From NCBI GenBank assembly GCA_025463415.1, contig JAOBWO010000267.1, forward strand, positions 1-38,945: 38,945 bases of DNA. Direction: 5' to 3'. The notes under the pieces were generated by a model. It was not told where the DNA came from. It made no database searches and was given only the letters and a program-made list of their open reading frames with translations. A program made the translations under genes and the position numbers. The first letter of the stretch is position 1, and each line of letters opens with the position of its first letter. Source of the DNA: Acidimicrobiales bacterium. GTDB taxonomy: Bacteria; Actinomycetota; Acidimicrobiia; Acidimicrobiales; Ilumatobacteraceae. Positions 35,993 through 38,945 of the stretch are shown here, piece by piece.

Positions 35993-37506
35993 GAGATGTG
36001 TTCTCCTTTGGCCCCGGCCATGTACAGGCCGACATCGTTGTGGCTCGTCTCCGAGCGTTGCAGATCGGCGATGATGTCGCCGTCGAACATCACGAGGATG
36101 CGGTCCGACAGCGCCATGATCTCGTCCAGCTCGGTGCTGACGACGAGGACGGCGACGCCCTTGTCGCGGAGCTCGACGAGCCGCTGGTGGATGTACTCGA
36201 TCGAGCCGACGTCGACGCCGCGAGTGGGCTGGCTGGCGATCGCCAGCTTCAGCGGCCGGCTGATCTCGCGAGCGACGATCACCTTCTGCTGGTTGCCACC
36301 GGACAGCTTGCCGGTGGTGGTCTCGGTCGACGGCGTGCGGATGTCGAAGTCACGCACCAGGCGCTCGGCCTCGGTGCGCGCGCCCTCCCAGTTCATGTTC
36401 ACGCCCTTGCTCAACGGCGCCTCGTAGTAGCCGGTCAGGGCGAGGTTCTCGGTGATCGAGAAGCTGCTGACGAGACCGTCGCGCTGACGATCTTCGGGGA
36501 TGTGCGCGACGCCGCACCGGTGCCGATCGCGCGGGGTGAGGTGGGTGATGTCCGCGCCGTCGAGGGTGACCGTGCCGTCGATGGGTCGACGCAAGCCGAC
36601 GAGGGTCTCGACGAGCTCGCTCTGGCCGTTGCCCTGCACCCCGGCGATGCCAACGATCTCGCCGGCGCGCACCTCCAGGTTGACGTGGTTGACGAGCAGC
36701 CGGCCATCGGGATCCGTGACGGCGAGGTTGGAGACCTTCAGCATCGTCGTACTGCCCTCGGCCTCGGTCTTGGAGACGACCAGCTCGACCGGGCGGCCGA
36801 CCATCATCTCGGCGAGCTGGGCCGGTGTGGCGGTCTTCGGATCGGCCTCACCGACGGTCTTGCCTCGACGCAGCACGACGATCCGGTCGGCGATCCGACC
36901 CGCTTCTTTGAGCTTGTGGGTGATGAACACGACGCCGCGGCCGGCTGCGGTGAGGGTCTCGACGATGCGGAAGAAGTCCTCGATCTCCTGTGGCGTGAGC
37001 ACCGCCGTGGGCTCGTCGAACACGACCACCTTGGCGTCGCGGAACAGCACCTTGACGATCTCGATCCGCTGCTGGATGCCAACGGCAAGGGTCTCGGTGA
37101 GCGCGTCCGGATCGAGGTCGAGACCGAAGTCCCGGGACAGCTGAGCCACGCGCTTGCGCGCCGAGCGGCGGTTGATCCGGCCCAACGAGATCGTCGGCTC
37201 GACGCCGAGGATGACGTTGTCCGCGACCGAGAAGTTGGGCACCAGCATGAAGTGCTGATGGACCATGCCGATGCCGGCCTTGATGGCATCGCGCGGCGAC
37301 GCGAAGTGCACCGTCTCGCCGTCGATCAGGATCTCGCCCTCGTCGGCCCGGTAGAGGCCGTAGAGGATGTTCATCAATGTGCTCTTGCCGGCACCGTTCT
37401 CGCCGAGCAGTGCCAGGACCTCGCCGCCGCGCACGGTCAGGTTCACGTTGTCGTTCGCCACCACCCCCGGGAAGCGCTTCGTGATGCCCCGCAGCTCGAG
37501 TTCCAT
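35989..37506 (-). CDS. ABC transporter ATP-binding protein with two ATPase domains
   Basis: MELELRGITKRFPGVVANDNVNLTVRGGEVLALLGENGAGKSTLMNILYGLYRADEG; second domain with KLSGGNQQKVIVAREISRPLKLAIASQPTRGVD. Confidence 0.95.
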   Translation of the reverse strand: MELELRGITKRFPGVVANDNVNLTVRGGEVLALLGENGAGKSTLMNILYGLYRADEGEILIDGETVHFASPRDAIKAGIGMVHQHFMLVPNFSVADNVILGVEPTISLGRINRRSARKRVAQLSRDFGLDLDPDALTETLAVGIQQRIEIVKVLFRDAKVVVFDEPTAVLTPQEIEDFFRIVETLTAAGRGVVFITHKLKEAGRIADRIVVLRRGKTVGEADPKTATPAQLAEMMVGRPVELVVSKTEAEGSTTMLKVSNLAVTDPDGRLLVNHVNLEVRAGEIVGIAGVQGNGQSELVETLVGLRRPIDGTVTLDGADITHLTPRDRHRCGVAHIPEDRQRDGLVSSFSITENLALTGYYEAPLSKGVNMNWEGARTEAERLVRDFDIRTPSTETTTGKLSGGNQQKVIVAREISRPLKLAIASQPTRGVDVGSIEYIHQRLVELRDKGVAVLVVSTELDEIMALSDRILVMFDGDIIADLQRSETSHNDVGLYMAGAKGEHIS

Positions 37507-37576
37507 TGAGCCCCTTTCGAGTGGCGACGGCAGAGGACGGACAATACGCCATCCTCAGCGTTGGCAACGGAAAAAG

Positions 37577-37606
37577 CGAGGAGGGGTCCCGCAGGACCCC
37601 TCCTCG
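37577..37606 (-). terminator. Strong intrinsic terminator/attenuator-like hairpin between substrate-binding protein and ATPase genes
   Basis: CGAGGAGGGGTCC-cgca-GGACCCCTCCTCG, 13-bp perfect stem; on the minus strand followed by CTTTTTCC. Confidence 0.85.
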
Positions 37607-37657
37607 TTTCGAGACCAGCCGGATCACCCGGCAGGCATCAACTTCGTGTGGTCGAGA

Positions 37658-38914
37658 TCAGCTCTCGACGGACTTGATCTTGCCCGAGATGAGGTCGGCC
37701 TGGATCTGGGTCAGCTCGTCCTTCAGCGCCTGCGGGACCTTCGAGTCGAAGTCGTGGAAGTCCGCCAGGCCGACGCCCTCGTTCTCGAGTGTGCCGAGGT
37801 AGGACGCGCCGGGCTTGCCCGTGTTGACGACGTTGGTGATGGTGTCCAGCACCGCGTTGTCGACGTGCTTGAGCACCGAGGTGAGGTAGACAGCGGCATC
37901 CTGCGGGTTCGACACGAACTGGTCCGTGTCGACGCCGATCACCGAGATCTTGCCGCTCGACGTGGCGTACGCCGCCGTGCCGAGACCGACGCCACCGGCG
38001 ACCGGGAAGACGATGTCCGCACCCTCGTCGGCGAAGCCCCGGGCGAGCGACGTGCCCTTGTCGAGGCTGGTGAAGTCACCGGCGAACGAACCGGTCTTGC
38101 CGTCCCAACCGAGCACCTTGACCGACGTCGACTTCTGGGCGTTGTAGTAGTTCACACCGTTCAAGAAGCCGGTCATGAAGATGTCCACCGGCGGGATGTC
38201 GATGCCGCCGTAGGTGGCGACGGTGCCGGTCTTGGTCATGCCTGCGGCCAGGTAGCCGGCCATGAACGACGGGTCAGCCGTGTTGAACAGCAGCGGGCGG
38301 ACGTTGGGCAGTGCCACGTCGTCGCTGAAGTCGTCGGGCGTGCCGTTGTTGTCCATCGCGGCCGAGTCGATGATCGCGAACTGCTGGTCGGGGTTGGCCT
38401 TCGCGGCAGTCGCGGTGGCGCTGTCGAGGTTGAAGCCGACCGTGATGATGACCGAGCAGTCCTTCGACAGGAAGCTCTGGATGTTCGGGGCGTAGTCCGC
38501 GTCGGTCTTCGACTCGAGCAGGTCGCCCTTGGTGCCGAGGGTCGACGTGGCCGTTTGGACGCCCGCGTAGGCGGACTGGTTGAAGCCCTTGTCGTCCACG
38601 CCGCCGGTGTCGGTGACTTCGCACGCGGTGACGGTGGCCGGATCGAGCGAACTGCCGGTGGCGGCTTCGCTGCCGGCCGTGCTGCCGTCGGTGGAAGCAG
38701 CGGTGCTGCCATCCGTCGATGCTGCGGTGCTGTCGCCGGTGGTGGTCTCGGCGGTGCTGGCGGCAGTTGTGTCCACGGTGCTGCCAGCCGTCGTCGGGGC
38801 CGTTGTGGCCTTGGTGGTGGCGGTCGATTTCGAATCGCTGCCACAGGCCGCGGCCGTGAGGCCGAGGACCGTGGTGATTGTGAGCGCGCTGAGCATCTTG
38901 TTGCTCTTCCGCAT
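37658..38914 (-). CDS. BMP-family ABC transporter substrate-binding lipoprotein
   Basis: MRKSNKMLSALTITTVLGLTAAAC lipobox; TACEVTDTGGVDDKGFNQSAYAGVQTA; DIVFPVAGGVGLGTAAYATSSGKISVIGVDTDQ. Confidence 0.93.
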   Translation of the reverse strand: MRKSNKMLSALTITTVLGLTAAACGSDSKSTATTKATTAPTTAGSTVDTTAASTAETTTGDSTAASTDGSTAASTDGSTAGSEAATGSSLDPATVTACEVTDTGGVDDKGFNQSAYAGVQTATSTLGTKGDLLESKTDADYAPNIQSFLSKDCSVIITVGFNLDSATATAAKANPDQQFAIIDSAAMDNNGTPDDFSDDVALPNVRPLLFNTADPSFMAGYLAAGMTKTGTVATYGGIDIPPVDIFMTGFLNGVNYYNAQKSTSVKVLGWDGKTGSFAGDFTSLDKGTSLARGFADEGADIVFPVAGGVGLGTAAYATSSGKISVIGVDTDQFVSNPQDAAVYLTSVLKHVDNAVLDTITNVVNTGKPGASYLGTLENEGVGLADFHDFDSKVPQALKDELTQIQADLISGKIKSVES

Positions 38915-38945
38915 TGCTCCCCCTTATGTGTGGATAGTTGCCCGG

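Noticed and set aside
35935-37509. 524-aa plus-strand ORF opposite the ABC ATPase
   Set aside because: Antisense to a canonical ATPase with Walker and signature motifs; no recognisable domain.
38650-38800. Repeated STAASTDGS-coding units near the BMP lipoprotein N-terminus
   Set aside because: Ordinary Ser/Thr/Ala linker after the lipobox; nucleotide units are diverged, so no recent expansion is supported.

Overview
High-GC actinobacterial chromosome segment, probably Acidimicrobiia/Ilumatobacter-like (lineage inferred from protein character only). It is mostly core metabolism, with no phage, CRISPR array, transposase or rRNA. From left to right: dxs (truncated at the window edge), a membrane glycosyltransferase and a PAP2-family protein, a thioesterase, tldD/tldE, a 2OG-Fe(II) oxygenase, two paralogous small lipoproteins around a YfcE-like phosphodiesterase, an RmlD-like reductase and a PHP protein. 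Next is a conserved actinobacterial block: SAF protein, FmdB/Ruc-like protein, galU, glycolipid-binding protein, moeA, moaA, secreted protein, moaC, SepX/GlpR-like membrane protein and tRNA-Ala(CGC). It is followed by two M23 peptidase paralogs flanking PaiB, an FdhF/YdeP-type molybdoenzyme and a GNAT-like protein, then an M1 aminopeptidase. The right end is a nucleoside-salvage region: PfkB kinase, phosphohexomutase, AbiEi/DUF559-like protein, upp, add, PhyH-like dioxygenase, queF and a BMP-type ABC importer. Most notable signals: (i) a ~68-bp dispersed repeat present three times at gene 3' ends around upp, one copy encoding the C-terminus of the AbiEi-like protein; (ii) an FmdB/Ruc-family protein with all zinc-ribbon cysteines replaced; (iii) a PhyH dioxygenase fused by a GTGA overlap to adenosine deaminase and divergent from a QueF variant lacking the FHE histidine; (iv) a strong terminator-like hairpin between the substrate-binding protein and ATPase genes of the importer.
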